Positions 1 to 6,964 of a DNA stretch of 64,000 bases are shown piece after piece. Below the pieces are notes generated by a model. That model was not told the origin of the DNA. It saw nothing but the letters and a program-made list of their open reading frames with translations, and made no database searches. The DNA is from RYN-230 sp963813975. GTDB lineage: Bacteria > Actinomycetota > Actinomycetes > Streptosporangiales > Streptosporangiaceae. Location: positions 1,984,001-2,048,000 of the forward strand of contig CAWFAP010000006.1 of assembly GCA_963813975.1 (NCBI GenBank), written 5' to 3'. Position numbers and translations under genes: made by a program. Within the stretch, counting starts at the first letter, position 1. Each line of letters begins with the position of its first letter.

Positions 1-222
1 GCGCGGGACATCGACATCTTCGAGGCCAAGTCGGTCCCGCCGCAGACCACCCGGGCCCGGCTGCGCGGTGAGTTCATCCGCCGCGCCCAGGAGCGCCGCC
101 GCGACTTCACCGTGGACTGGGTCCACCTCAAGCTCAACGACCAGGCCCAGCGCACCGTCCTGTGCAAGGACCCGTTCCGGGCCGTCGATGAGCGGGTGGA
201 GAAGCTCATCGCGGGGATGTAG
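1..222 (+). CDS. pafA: Pup--protein ligase PafA, C-terminal part
   Basis: This is the 3' end of a gene that begins outside the window; 73 residues are visible before a TAG stop. They include PPQTTRARLRGEFI and FTVDWVHLKLNDQAQRTVLC and end in DERVEKLIAGM, which I recognise as the PafA C-terminus from memory of actinobacterial PafA. PafA attaches deamidated Pup to substrate lysines to mark them for the mycobacterial-type proteasome or other fates. The neighbours downstream (FKBP, pafB, pafC, tatA, tatC, helY) are the usual actinobacterial context and support the call. The last codons overlap a tandem duplication that continues past the stop. Confidence 0.93.
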   Translation, partial: ARDIDIFEAKSVPPQTTRARLRGEFIRRAQERRRDFTVDWVHLKLNDQAQRTVLCKDPFRAVDERVEKLIAGM

Positions 223-313
223 CTGGGCGGGCCCTGAGCGGCCGAAGCTCAATGCCGGGATGCAGCTGGGCGGCCCGTCGGTAAGCGGCCGAAGCTCATC
301 GCTGGGATGCAGC
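201..313 (+). repeat. Tandem duplication of the pafA stop region (about 2.5 copies)
   Basis: The segment beginning GAAGCTCATCG recurs at 201, 244 and 291, with periods of 43 and 47 bases. The first copy encodes the last residues of PafA (KLIAGM) and its stop. In the later copies ATG-TAG has become ATG-CAG, so they no longer end the frame. The copies lie directly after the gene and appear to be a local duplication of its 3' end. Confidence 0.8.
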
Positions 314-610
314 CTCCCGCCCGCCGCAGGCGGCCCCGCGGGGCCGTGGTCCCGCTTTCTTCTCCGCAACGGGCCTGCACCTGGTCCCTGCCTCGGGCCG
401 CTAGCTGTGAATTTGCTGAAAATCACGGGGGAGCACCTTTTCCGGCCATGTCCTGCACCGAAGGCCGTTCTGCGTTCTGGCTGCGTGCCCGTTCCTAGCG
501 GATTGGTCCAGATAACGTAATGGTCCGGCCGCGAAACCTGCGCACTGTGGTTCGTTGATGCCGGTAGGCTGGCGTCGCTTCAACGTCGGAGATGACAAGG
601 TTCCCTTTTT
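223..610. other. pafA-FKBP intergenic stretch without a gene
   Basis: These 388 bases hold the duplicated pafA 3' end (to about 313), a GC-rich palindrome (331-346) and a possible promoter for the FKBP gene: TAGGCT at 565-570 resembles the -10 hexamers of other genes here and would give a leader of about 35 bases. No convincing -35 was found. The short open frames have no recognisable product and weak coding character. Confidence 0.5.
331..346. terminator. Possible terminator hairpin after pafA
   Basis: CGGCCCCGCGGGGCCG is a perfect 16-base palindrome about 110 bases after the pafA stop. There is no clear U tract, only a pyrimidine-rich stretch soon after, so a role in termination is inferred from position and GC strength. 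Confidence 0.35.
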
Positions 611-1546
611 ATGCGACGCATTGCCGCCCTGCTGTCCGTGCCCCTGCTGGCTGTCCTGGCCCTGGCCGGATGCGGATCGTCCACGTCCTCGTCCAGCCCC
701 AGCGTCTCGGTGAGCGGGACGTTCGGCAAGGATCCGCACGTCAACATCCCGAAGCAGACCGCCGGGAAAACGCTGGTGACCAAGACGCTGGTCCAGGGCA
801 GCGGCCCGGCGCTGACCAAGAGCGACGCCTTCGTCGGGAACTACGCCGTCTACATCTGGAGCGGCAAGGCCAACAAGCTGGCCGAGAGCACGTTCAAGAC
901 CAAGAGCCCGGCGCTGTTCAGCGGGCAGCTGCTGCCCGGGCTCCAGACGGCGCTACAGGGCAAGAAGATGGGCAGCCGGGTGCTGGCCGTCATCCCGCCG
1001 GCCCAGGGCTACGGCAAGTCCGGTAATTCCCAGGCCGGGGTGACCGCGAACGACACGCTGGTGTTCGTGGTGGACATGATCAAGGAGTTCCCGGACACCG
1101 CGTCTGCCTCGGGCAGCAACGTGTCCAGCGGCGGCGGCTCCCTGCCCAGCGTCAGCGCCAAGTCGGGCGCGGCGCCGACCATCACGATCCCGAAGTCCGC
1201 CAAGGCCCCGTCGAAGCTGGTGGCCAAGACCCTGATCAAGGGGACCGGCCCGGCGGTGGCCGCCGGGCAGACCGTGATCACCCAGTACGTGGGCGAGATC
1301 TACCGGACCGGCAAGGTCTTCGACTCGTCGTGGTCCCGGGGCGCACCGTTCGGGTTCACGATCGGCGCCACGCCGAGCCAGGTCATCTCCGGCTGGGACA
1401 AGGGCCTGATCGGGCAGACCGTGGGCAGCCGGGTCATGCTGGTCGTCCCGCCGGCCGACGGTTACGGGAAGACCGGCAGTTCGCAGGCCGGGATCAAGGG
1501 CACGGACACGCTGGTGTTCGTGGTCGACATCCTCGGCGCGGTCTGA
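611..1546 (+). CDS. Secreted lipoprotein with two FKBP-type peptidyl-prolyl isomerase domains
   Basis: The 311-residue product starts with a signal peptide and a lipobox (LALAGC, Cys at about residue 20), so it should be a membrane-anchored exported lipoprotein. Two FKBP domains follow, at about residues 50-160 and 205-311. The second is well conserved (VFDSSW, VISGWDKGLIG, PPADGYGKTGS, LVFVVDIL). The first lacks the FDSS and GWD signatures and keeps only the back half (PPAQGYGKSGN, LVFVVDMI), so it may bind clients rather than catalyse. FKBP genes commonly follow pafA in actinobacteria. The ATG is preceded by AAGG at about 10 bases. A strong hairpin follows the stop. Confidence 0.92.
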   Translation: MRRIAALLSVPLLAVLALAGCGSSTSSSSPSVSVSGTFGKDPHVNIPKQTAGKTLVTKTLVQGSGPALTKSDAFVGNYAVYIWSGKANKLAESTFKTKSPALFSGQLLPGLQTALQGKKMGSRVLAVIPPAQGYGKSGNSQAGVTANDTLVFVVDMIKEFPDTASASGSNVSSGGGSLPSVSAKSGAAPTITIPKSAKAPSKLVAKTLIKGTGPAVAAGQTVITQYVGEIYRTGKVFDSSWSRGAPFGFTIGATPSQVISGWDKGLIGQTVGSRVMLVVPPADGYGKTGSSQAGIKGTDTLVFVVDILGAV

Positions 1547-1554
1547 CTTCCGGG

Positions 1555-1579
1555 GCGGGCGGGCCGCGGGCCCGCCCGC
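1555..1579. terminator. Bidirectional terminator hairpin
   Basis: GCGGGCGGGCC, a GCG loop, then GGCCCGCCCGC make a perfect 11-bp stem. It lies between the convergent ends of the FKBP gene (stop at 1546) and the DoxX-like gene (stop at 1586), as expected for a shared terminator. Confidence 0.75.
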
Positions 1580-1585
1580 TCTCAG

Positions 1586-2023
1586 CTAGCCCTCCGTGCC
1601 GGAGAAGCGTTCGACCACGTCACTCAGGACCAGGCTGGCGCCGATGCCCAGCAGCCAGCTGTCCTTAGCCAGCGGGATGCCCTGCCGGGTCGGCCGCAGG
1701 CTGCCCTCCTGGCGCATGCCGGGGATCTTGATGTAGAGGCCGAGCAGTCCGCCTGAGAACCCGGTCAGGAGCAGGCCCGCCACCCCGGACGGCACCACCG
1801 GCAGCAGCAGGGCGGTCCCCACCGCGACCTCGCCCACGCCGAGCAGCTTGGCGAAGTCCTGCGGCTTCATCGAGCCCAGGAAGGGATACGCTCCCGTCGC
1901 CATCTGGTGCAGCCCGGAGGCAGTCTGCTCATCGGCTGAGAGCTTGCTCAGGCCGGAGTTAAGGATGAAGGCGCCCGCGCTGACGCGGGCCGGCATATCG
2001 CGGATGAAGGACGCGAGTCGCAT
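1586..2023 (-). CDS. DoxX-like small membrane protein
   Basis: A 145-residue protein with about four hydrophobic segments and the DoxX/DoxD-like layout: an N-terminal RVSAGAFILNSGLSKL helix, then LGVGEVAVGTALLLPVV and glycine-rich membrane helices. Such proteins are small inner-membrane proteins of poorly defined, often redox-linked, function. The ATG at 2023 has an AGGGAG-like ribosome site. It is transcribed toward the FKBP gene and shares a terminator with it. The DUF3866 gene lies about 100 bases upstream on the same strand. The family call is good; the biochemical role is unknown. Confidence 0.75.
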   Translation of the reverse strand: MRLASFIRDMPARVSAGAFILNSGLSKLSADEQTASGLHQMATGAYPFLGSMKPQDFAKLLGVGEVAVGTALLLPVVPSGVAGLLLTGFSGGLLGLYIKIPGMRQEGSLRPTRQGIPLAKDSWLLGIGASLVLSDVVERFSGTEG

Positions 2024-2125
2024 GCAGGCTCCCTACTGGTCCGGGTACCGGATTCGCCCGGCGCCTCGCGCCTTATTCTCCTGCCGCCTCCGGGCTGGCC
2101 GGCCTGGGGGTACCCGGGCCAGTGC

Positions 2126-3229
2126 CTACTGCGGTCCCGGGCCGCCCAGCGGGCGGGCCAGCAGCGCGGCCGCGTGCCGCCCGGCCGCGGCCGCGGCCAG
2201 GAAGTACGCCAGATCGTCCGCCAGGCCGCGGCCCATGGTGGACAGCGGTACCGGACAGCCGCGCAGCACCTCGGCCAGGCCGTCAGTGCTCACGCTGACC
2301 AGCGTGTGCCGCCCGGCCAGCGCGGCGGCCTGGGCCGCCACCCGGACGCCGAACGCCCCGGGCAGCCCGGGCACGACCACGTCGGCCCGGGCCAGCGCGA
2401 CCCGGCCGTACGAGGTGAGGCTGTGGTGAGACACCCCGTGGTGACGCTCCCGCGGGTCAGCCTCGCTGATCCGCAGCGACGCGACCGGGCGGCCGCCGAG
2501 CACGGCGGCCGCGTTCACTGCCTCGCCGCAGGCGACCCCCGAGAAGCCCCACCGGGTCCCGGTGCCCAGATTGCCCGGTCCCTGGGCCACCACGGCGACG
2601 TCGGCGCCGAGCACGTGCCGGGCGGCCAGCAGCCCGGTGTGCAGCGTGACCGCCTCGAGGTCACCGCCGAAGGACTGGCCCACGGTCACCGTCCCGCGCA
2701 GCCAGCCTGCCTCCCGCAGCCCGGCGCAGCTGCGGGAGAACCACGCGGGCAGCGCGCCGCCATCGAGCATCACGTAGACCGCGACGGGCGGGGCGCCGGC
2801 CGGCCGCGCGGCGCGCAGCGCCGCCAGCACGGCCGGCAGCGCCGAATGCAGGTCGGCGACCACGACCGGCATCCCGCCGAGGTCGTCTGCGTCGCGCAGC
2901 ACGTCGTGGTGCGGCGAGCCCTGCTCATCGGCGCCGAGCACGGTGGCCTGCATCGGCGTGTAGCGCGCCTTGACCAGGTGCCCGGGGCCAGCCGGGTCGT
3001 CCGGGAGCCGGTCGGGCACCGCCACCACGAGCGCGTAGCCGCCGGTGCCCAGGCCGAGGGCGAGCGCGCTGGTGTTCAGCAGCAGCCGGTCACCGGGCTC
3101 AGGACGGCCGGTCAGCTCTGGGTAGGCGAGCGCCCGGATGGTGCCCTCGCTGGTGGTTACGTCCAGTTCGACCGCGCCATGCCATTCGCGCCGCACCGCC
3201 AAAACCACGCCACTGCGCCACCTGATCAC
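2126..3229 (-). CDS. DUF3866 family protein
   Basis: A 367-residue soluble protein that I recognise as DUF3866, an actinobacterial family often next to pafB. It has an N-terminal beta-rich part (GVVLAVRREW..VELDV) and an alpha/beta core with VVVADLHSALPAVLAAL, VYVMLDGGALP, VVAQGPGNLGTGT and HHGVSHHSLTSYGR, the last His-rich and possibly a metal or active site. No function is established. The GTG start lies six bases after a TACCCT hexamer on the coding strand, suggesting a leaderless message. It is divergent from pafB. Confidence 0.85.
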   Translation of the reverse strand: MIRWRSGVVLAVRREWHGAVELDVTTSEGTIRALAYPELTGRPEPGDRLLLNTSALALGLGTGGYALVVAVPDRLPDDPAGPGHLVKARYTPMQATVLGADEQGSPHHDVLRDADDLGGMPVVVADLHSALPAVLAALRAARPAGAPPVAVYVMLDGGALPAWFSRSCAGLREAGWLRGTVTVGQSFGGDLEAVTLHTGLLAARHVLGADVAVVAQGPGNLGTGTRWGFSGVACGEAVNAAAVLGGRPVASLRISEADPRERHHGVSHHSLTSYGRVALARADVVVPGLPGAFGVRVAAQAAALAGRHTLVSVSTDGLAEVLRGCPVPLSTMGRGLADDLAYFLAAAAAGRHAAALLARPLGGPGPQ

Positions 3230-3235
3230 TCCCGC

Positions 3236-3241
3236 AGGGTA
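3236..3241 (-). promoter_or_regulatory. -10 hexamer TACCCT for the leaderless DUF3866 gene
   Basis: Read on the minus strand, TACCCT ends six bases before the GTG at 3229. The same hexamer-to-start spacing occurs before several other genes here. No convincing -35 was identified. Confidence 0.4.
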
Positions 3242-3373
3242 GCGTCAGGTACCGGCCGGGCACATGATGACGGGGCGGGGTGGATCCGGCCCGGCGACCC
3301 GGATGCCGGGGCCGCCCAGCAGGCGGGCTGCGCGTGCGGGCTCGGCTAGTTTGGGCTCCATGGCGTGCGCCTC

Positions 3374-3429
3374 GTGGTGAAAGCCCGGTGGTGAAAGCCC
3401 GGTGGTGAAAGCCCCGTGGTGAAAGCAGG
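3374..3429 (+). repeat. 14-bp tandem repeat (four copies) before pafB
   Basis: GTGGTGAAAGCCCG is repeated at 3374, 3388, 3402 and 3416; the last two copies have small changes. The fourth copy supplies a GTG at 3416 in frame with pafB. A possible leaderless six-codon ORF (ATG at 3360, seven bases after TAGTTT at 3347-3352) ends inside the first copy. Confidence 0.85.
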
Positions 3430-3448
3430 GGAGCGGCGAGGAACAGGA

Positions 3449-4459
3449 ATGTCACGACGGAAGACCGAGCGCCTCTTGGGCCTGGTGGTCTGCCTGCTGT
3501 CCAGCCCGCGGTACCTGACCGCGGTGCAGATCCGCGCGGCCGTGCCCGGCTACCCAGAGTCCTTCGAGGCGTTCAAGCGGATGTTCGAGCGGGACAAGGA
3601 AGAGCTCCGGGAACTGGGCATCCCGCTGGAGACGGGCTTCAATTCGGCGGGCGACGACGAGGCGGGCTACCGCATCCCGCGGCAGGCCTACGTGCTGCCG
3701 GAGATCCGGCTGGAGCCGGACGAGGCCGCGGTGCTGTCCCTGGCCGCCCGGGTATGGCGGCAGGCCGAGCTGGCCGGGGCGGCGGCGGGGGCCCTGCTCA
3801 AGCTGCGCGCGGCCGGGGTGGAGGCCGAGGAGACCGCCCAGCCTGGCATCGAGCCGCGGCTGCTGGCCGGCGAGGCGGCGTTCGGCCCGCTGTGGGAGGG
3901 CGTGCGGGACCGGCGGCCGGTCACGTTCGCCTACCGTGCGGTGGGCCGGAGCGAAGCCCAGCAGCGTCACCTCCAGCCGTGGGGGGTGGTGAACCGGCAC
4001 GGCCGCTGGTACGTCGCCGGCTATGACACCGACCGGGACGCGGTCCGCGTGTTCCGGCTCAGCCGCATCGATGGCGACGTCGGGTTCAGCGGCCCCGCGG
4101 GATCGGTGATCGTGCCGGAGGGCACCGACGTCCGGGAAACCGTCCGCGAGTGGGACATCCACCCGCCGGCGCAGCGGACCGCGGTCCTGCTGGTCCGGCC
4201 GGGCGCCGGGCAGGGTATCCGCCGGCACGCCACCCCGCTCCTGGACAGCGCGGGCCTGGACAGCGCGGGCCCGGGCAGCGCGGGCCTGGACAGCGCAGGC
4301 CGAGATATAACGGGCGGATGGGACACGATCAGCGTCCCGTTCTCGGACGTGGGCTGGTTCGCCGAGCACCTCGCGTCGTTCGGCACCGATGTGGTCGCCC
4401 TTGAGCCCGCCGACCTCCGGGAGGCCGTCATCACCCAGCTGAAGGGAGCGCTGGCGTGA
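3449..4459 (+). CDS. pafB: WYL-domain transcriptional regulator PafB
   Basis: A 336-residue protein starting MSRRKTERLL, with an N-terminal winged-helix HTH (about residues 1-70), a WYL domain in the second half (RWYVAGYDTDRDAVRVFRLSR) and a C-terminal WCX-like extension. Known PafB works with PafC as a DNA-damage-responsive activator. I chose ATG 3449 over the in-frame GTG at 3416 because GAGG lies seven bases before it and the GTG falls inside the 14-bp repeats. An LDSAG repeat lies between the WYL and WCX parts. The stop overlaps the pafC start (GTGA), indicating translational coupling. Confidence 0.92.
   Translation: MSRRKTERLLGLVVCLLSSPRYLTAVQIRAAVPGYPESFEAFKRMFERDKEELRELGIPLETGFNSAGDDEAGYRIPRQAYVLPEIRLEPDEAAVLSLAARVWRQAELAGAAAGALLKLRAAGVEAEETAQPGIEPRLLAGEAAFGPLWEGVRDRRPVTFAYRAVGRSEAQQRHLQPWGVVNRHGRWYVAGYDTDRDAVRVFRLSRIDGDVGFSGPAGSVIVPEGTDVRETVREWDIHPPAQRTAVLLVRPGAGQGIRRHATPLLDSAGLDSAGPGSAGLDSAGRDITGGWDTISVPFSDVGWFAEHLASFGTDVVALEPADLREAVITQLKGALA
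4241..4300 (+). repeat. 15-bp in-frame minisatellite in pafB
   Basis: Four 15-base units (CTGGACAGCGCGGGC; the third and fourth are altered) encode consecutive LDSAG-type pentapeptides. The insertion lies in the linker before the C-terminal domain and keeps the frame. Confidence 0.8.
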
Positions 4460-5463
4460 GCGCCCCGGGTAGCCAACCGCCGCGCGGCAGCGCGGGGACC
4501 AGCACCGCCCGGCTCCAGCGGCTGCTGGCCCTGGTGCCGTACGTGGTCAGCCGCAAGGTGGTCGGGCTGGCCGAGACCGCCGCGGCGTTCGGGGTCAGCG
4601 AGCGCGACCTCGTGGACGACCTCAACCTGCTGTGGTGCGTGGAGCTCCGCTCACCCGATCCTTACTGCCCGATCGACTTGTCCTACGAAGGCGGCGAGAT
4701 TGTCGTCAGCCAGGCCGAGTCGATGGACCGGCCGCTGCGCCTGGCCGTGGATGAGGCCAGCGCGCTGCTCGTGGCGCTGCGGATGCTGGCCGAGATCGGC
4801 CAGGTCGCCTCGATGCCGGGCCTGGACGAGGGGCAGGCGCTGAACCGCACCATCGCCAAGCTGGAAGCGGCAGCGGGGGAGGCCGCCGCGCCGAGCACCC
4901 AGGTGGCCATCCAGGTCGACAAGATCGCGCAGCAGGCGGTCCTGGACCAGCTCCGGGACGCCCTGACCCGGCGGCGCCGGGTGCACATGTCCTATTACGT
5001 CCCGGGGCGGGACGAGGCCACCGAGCGGGATGTGGACCCGATGCGCCTGCTCATCGTGGAGGGCCGCACCTACCTGGAAGGGTGGTGCCGGCGGGCGGAA
5101 GCCGTCCGGCTGTTCCGCCTCGACCGGGTACTGGGCCTGGGCGTGCTGGACGTGGCGGCCGAGGTGCCCGCTGATGCCGAGCCGAAGGACGTGGATCAGG
5201 GACTGTTCCGGCCGTCCGCGGAGGACCTCAACGTGATCATCGAGCTTGCCCCGCTCGGCCGCTGGGTGGCGGAGTATTACCCCTGCGACAGCATCGAGGA
5301 ACTCGGCGACGGGCGCCTGCGGGTCGCGCTGCGCACCCCGGACCCCGGCTGGGTGCGGCGGCTGGCGCTGCGGCTGGGGGAAAACGGCCGGATCGTGGCC
5401 CCCGCCAGCCTCGCGGCCCAGGTCAGGGAGGATGCGTCGGCCGCGCTAGCGCAGTACGCTTGA
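4456..5463 (+). CDS. pafC: WYL-domain transcriptional regulator PafC
   Basis: A 335-residue PafB paralogue: an N-terminal HTH (TARLQRLLALVPYVV..FGVSERDLVDDLNLL), a WYL domain in the middle (RTYLEGWCRRAEAVRLFRLDR) and a C-terminal WCX-like region (WVAEYYPCDSIEELGDGRLR). In mycobacteria PafB and PafC form one functional unit that activates LexA/RecA-independent DNA-damage genes. The GTG start overlaps the pafB stop by four bases, so the two should be co-translated. tatA follows after about 180 bases with its own putative promoter. Confidence 0.92.
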   Translation: MSAPGSQPPRGSAGTSTARLQRLLALVPYVVSRKVVGLAETAAAFGVSERDLVDDLNLLWCVELRSPDPYCPIDLSYEGGEIVVSQAESMDRPLRLAVDEASALLVALRMLAEIGQVASMPGLDEGQALNRTIAKLEAAAGEAAAPSTQVAIQVDKIAQQAVLDQLRDALTRRRRVHMSYYVPGRDEATERDVDPMRLLIVEGRTYLEGWCRRAEAVRLFRLDRVLGLGVLDVAAEVPADAEPKDVDQGLFRPSAEDLNVIIELAPLGRWVAEYYPCDSIEELGDGRLRVALRTPDPGWVRRLALRLGENGRIVAPASLAAQVREDASAALAQYA

Positions 5464-5587
5464 GCGGAAGGACTGGCACAAACCGGGCGTGCCGCCCGGA
5501 GAGGGAGAGTGCGTGTTCGCGGCTAGCCCGATCGTTACCGGGCCGCCAGCACGCCTTTGCCTGAGCGCGTAATGAAGATATCGAGTG

Positions 5588-5593
5588 TAGGCT
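5588..5593 (+). promoter_or_regulatory. Possible -10 (TAGGCT) for tatAC
   Basis: TAGGCT lies 51 bases before the tatA ATG and matches -10 hexamers elsewhere in the window. The -35 is not clear: TTGCCT at 5557 is too far upstream for normal spacing. Confidence 0.3.
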
Positions 5594-5644
5594 CGGCCCA
5601 TAGCTACCCAGGCGCGGGGACATTCCCCCGGTGAAGAGGCGGAA

Positions 5645-5974
5645 ATGATTGGCGACCTGTTCGACAGTCCGTGGAAGATCCTCATCGTCGCCGTGGTGCT
5701 GATTGTGCTCTTCGGCTCGAAGAAGCTGCCCGACGCGGCGCGGTCCCTCGGCAAGTCGATGCGCATCCTGAAGACCGAGGTGTCAGACCTGCACCATGAC
5801 GAGAAGGCCGAGACGGAGAAGCCCGCGCCGGCTATCACGGCCCAGCCGACCCAGCAGCACGTCGACCAGCTCCAGGAGCAGATCCGGGACCTGCAGGCCA
5901 AGACGTCGGCGGCTGAGGCGGCCAAGGTCAGCGGCGCCCCGATCACCGAGACGCAGCGCACCCAGGCCGGCTGA
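5645..5974 (+). CDS. tatA: Sec-independent protein translocase subunit TatA
   Basis: 109 residues with the TatA layout: one N-terminal membrane helix (WKILIVAVVLIVLFGSKKLPDAARSLGKS), the conserved FGSKKLPD hinge and amphipathic helix, then a charged, partly coiled tail (HVDQLQEQIRDLQAKTSAAE). TatA oligomers form the passage for folded twin-arginine substrates with TatC. The ATG follows GAAGAGGCGG. tatC begins 23 bases after the stop, so the two probably form one transcript. tatA-tatC directly after pafBC is the usual actinobacterial order. Confidence 0.95.
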   Translation: MIGDLFDSPWKILIVAVVLIVLFGSKKLPDAARSLGKSMRILKTEVSDLHHDEKAETEKPAPAITAQPTQQHVDQLQEQIRDLQAKTSAAEAAKVSGAPITETQRTQAG

Positions 5975-5997
5975 GCCGGCTGCGTTCGTAACCCGCG

Positions 5998-6906
5998 ATG
6001 GCAAAGCTGGGTGACACCGTCAAGGGCGCGCGTGTCCTGAGTGCACGCGTCCGGGCGGCGGAAGCGGCGGATCCGGAAGGCCGGATGTCGCTGATCGAGC
6101 ACATCCGCGAGCTGCGGAACCGGCTGGTCAAGATCTGCCTCGCCCTGCTCGTCGGGACGGGCATCGGGCTGGTCCCGGCCGTCTTTAACCGGGCGTGGAA
6201 CTTCGTCGAGCACCCGTTCTGCGCGGCCACGATCAATCACATGAGCGGCTGTCGCCGCATCGGTGACCAGCTGGTCCTGCAAGGCGTGTTCGACCCGTTC
6301 ATGCTCCATGTGGAGATCGCGTTCTTCTTCGGGCTGATCGTGACCAGCCCCATCTGGCTCTACCAGCTGTGGGCGTTCGTGGCGCCCGGTCTCTACCGCC
6401 GCGAGAAGCGGTGGACCTACGTGTTTGTCGGCACGGCGGTGCCGCTGTTCCTCATCGGTGCGGGCATGGCCTACTTCGCCATGAGCCGCGGCCTGAAATA
6501 CCTGCTGAATCTGGCCCCTGGCCACGTCCTCGTGCTGCCGCAGGTGTCCACCTATCTCAGCTACTTCACGGCGATGCTGCTCGGGTTCGGGCTCGCCTTC
6601 GAGTTGCCGCTGCTGCTGCTCATGCTCAACGTGGTCGGGGTGCTCAGGCACGAGTTCTTCCGGAAATGGCGCCGGTTGATGATCTTCGGCGTGTTCCTGT
6701 TCGCCGGCATCGCCTCACCCAGCCCGGACCCGGTGACCATGCTGCTGCTGGCCGTCCCCTGCCTGGTGCTCGTGGAGGTGGCGGAGGTCATCATCTGGGC
6801 GAACGACAGGCGCCGGGGCCGCCGGGAGTCGCTGTACGAGGGCCTGGCCGACGACGAAGTGGCCCCGCTGGACGACACTGATCCGGTTGACTCCGACTAC
6901 CGCTGA
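5998..6906 (+). CDS. tatC: Sec-independent protein translocase subunit TatC
   Basis: 302 residues with about six membrane helices and TatC signatures: MSLIEHIRELRNRL at the first helix, FDPFMLHVEIAFFFGLI, SPIWLYQLWAFVAPGLYRREKR, FAMSRGLKYLL and FELPLLLLMLNVVGVL. TatC is the receptor for twin-arginine signal peptides. I kept ATG 5998 because other TatCs have a short polar extension before MSLxEHL; ATG 6085 (273 residues, GGAAGG four bases upstream) is the alternative. The acidic tail (DDEVAPLDDTDPVDSDYR) is cytoplasmic. Confidence 0.95.
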   Translation: MAKLGDTVKGARVLSARVRAAEAADPEGRMSLIEHIRELRNRLVKICLALLVGTGIGLVPAVFNRAWNFVEHPFCAATINHMSGCRRIGDQLVLQGVFDPFMLHVEIAFFFGLIVTSPIWLYQLWAFVAPGLYRREKRWTYVFVGTAVPLFLIGAGMAYFAMSRGLKYLLNLAPGHVLVLPQVSTYLSYFTAMLLGFGLAFELPLLLLMLNVVGVLRHEFFRKWRRLMIFGVFLFAGIASPSPDPVTMLLLAVPCLVLVEVAEVIIWANDRRRGRRESLYEGLADDEVAPLDDTDPVDSDYR

Positions 6907-6951
6907 GCCCTGACCGCTGAGGCCTTAGCGTCGCCGGCCGGCGCGTTCGCC

Positions 6952-6957
6952 TAGGCT
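6952..6957 (+). promoter_or_regulatory. -10 hexamer TAGGCT for leaderless helY
   Basis: TAGGCT ends seven bases before the helY ATG at 6965, too close for a leader, so the start codon is probably at or near +1. There is no Shine-Dalgarno sequence between them. Confidence 0.5.
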
Positions 6958-6964
6958 GGGTGGT

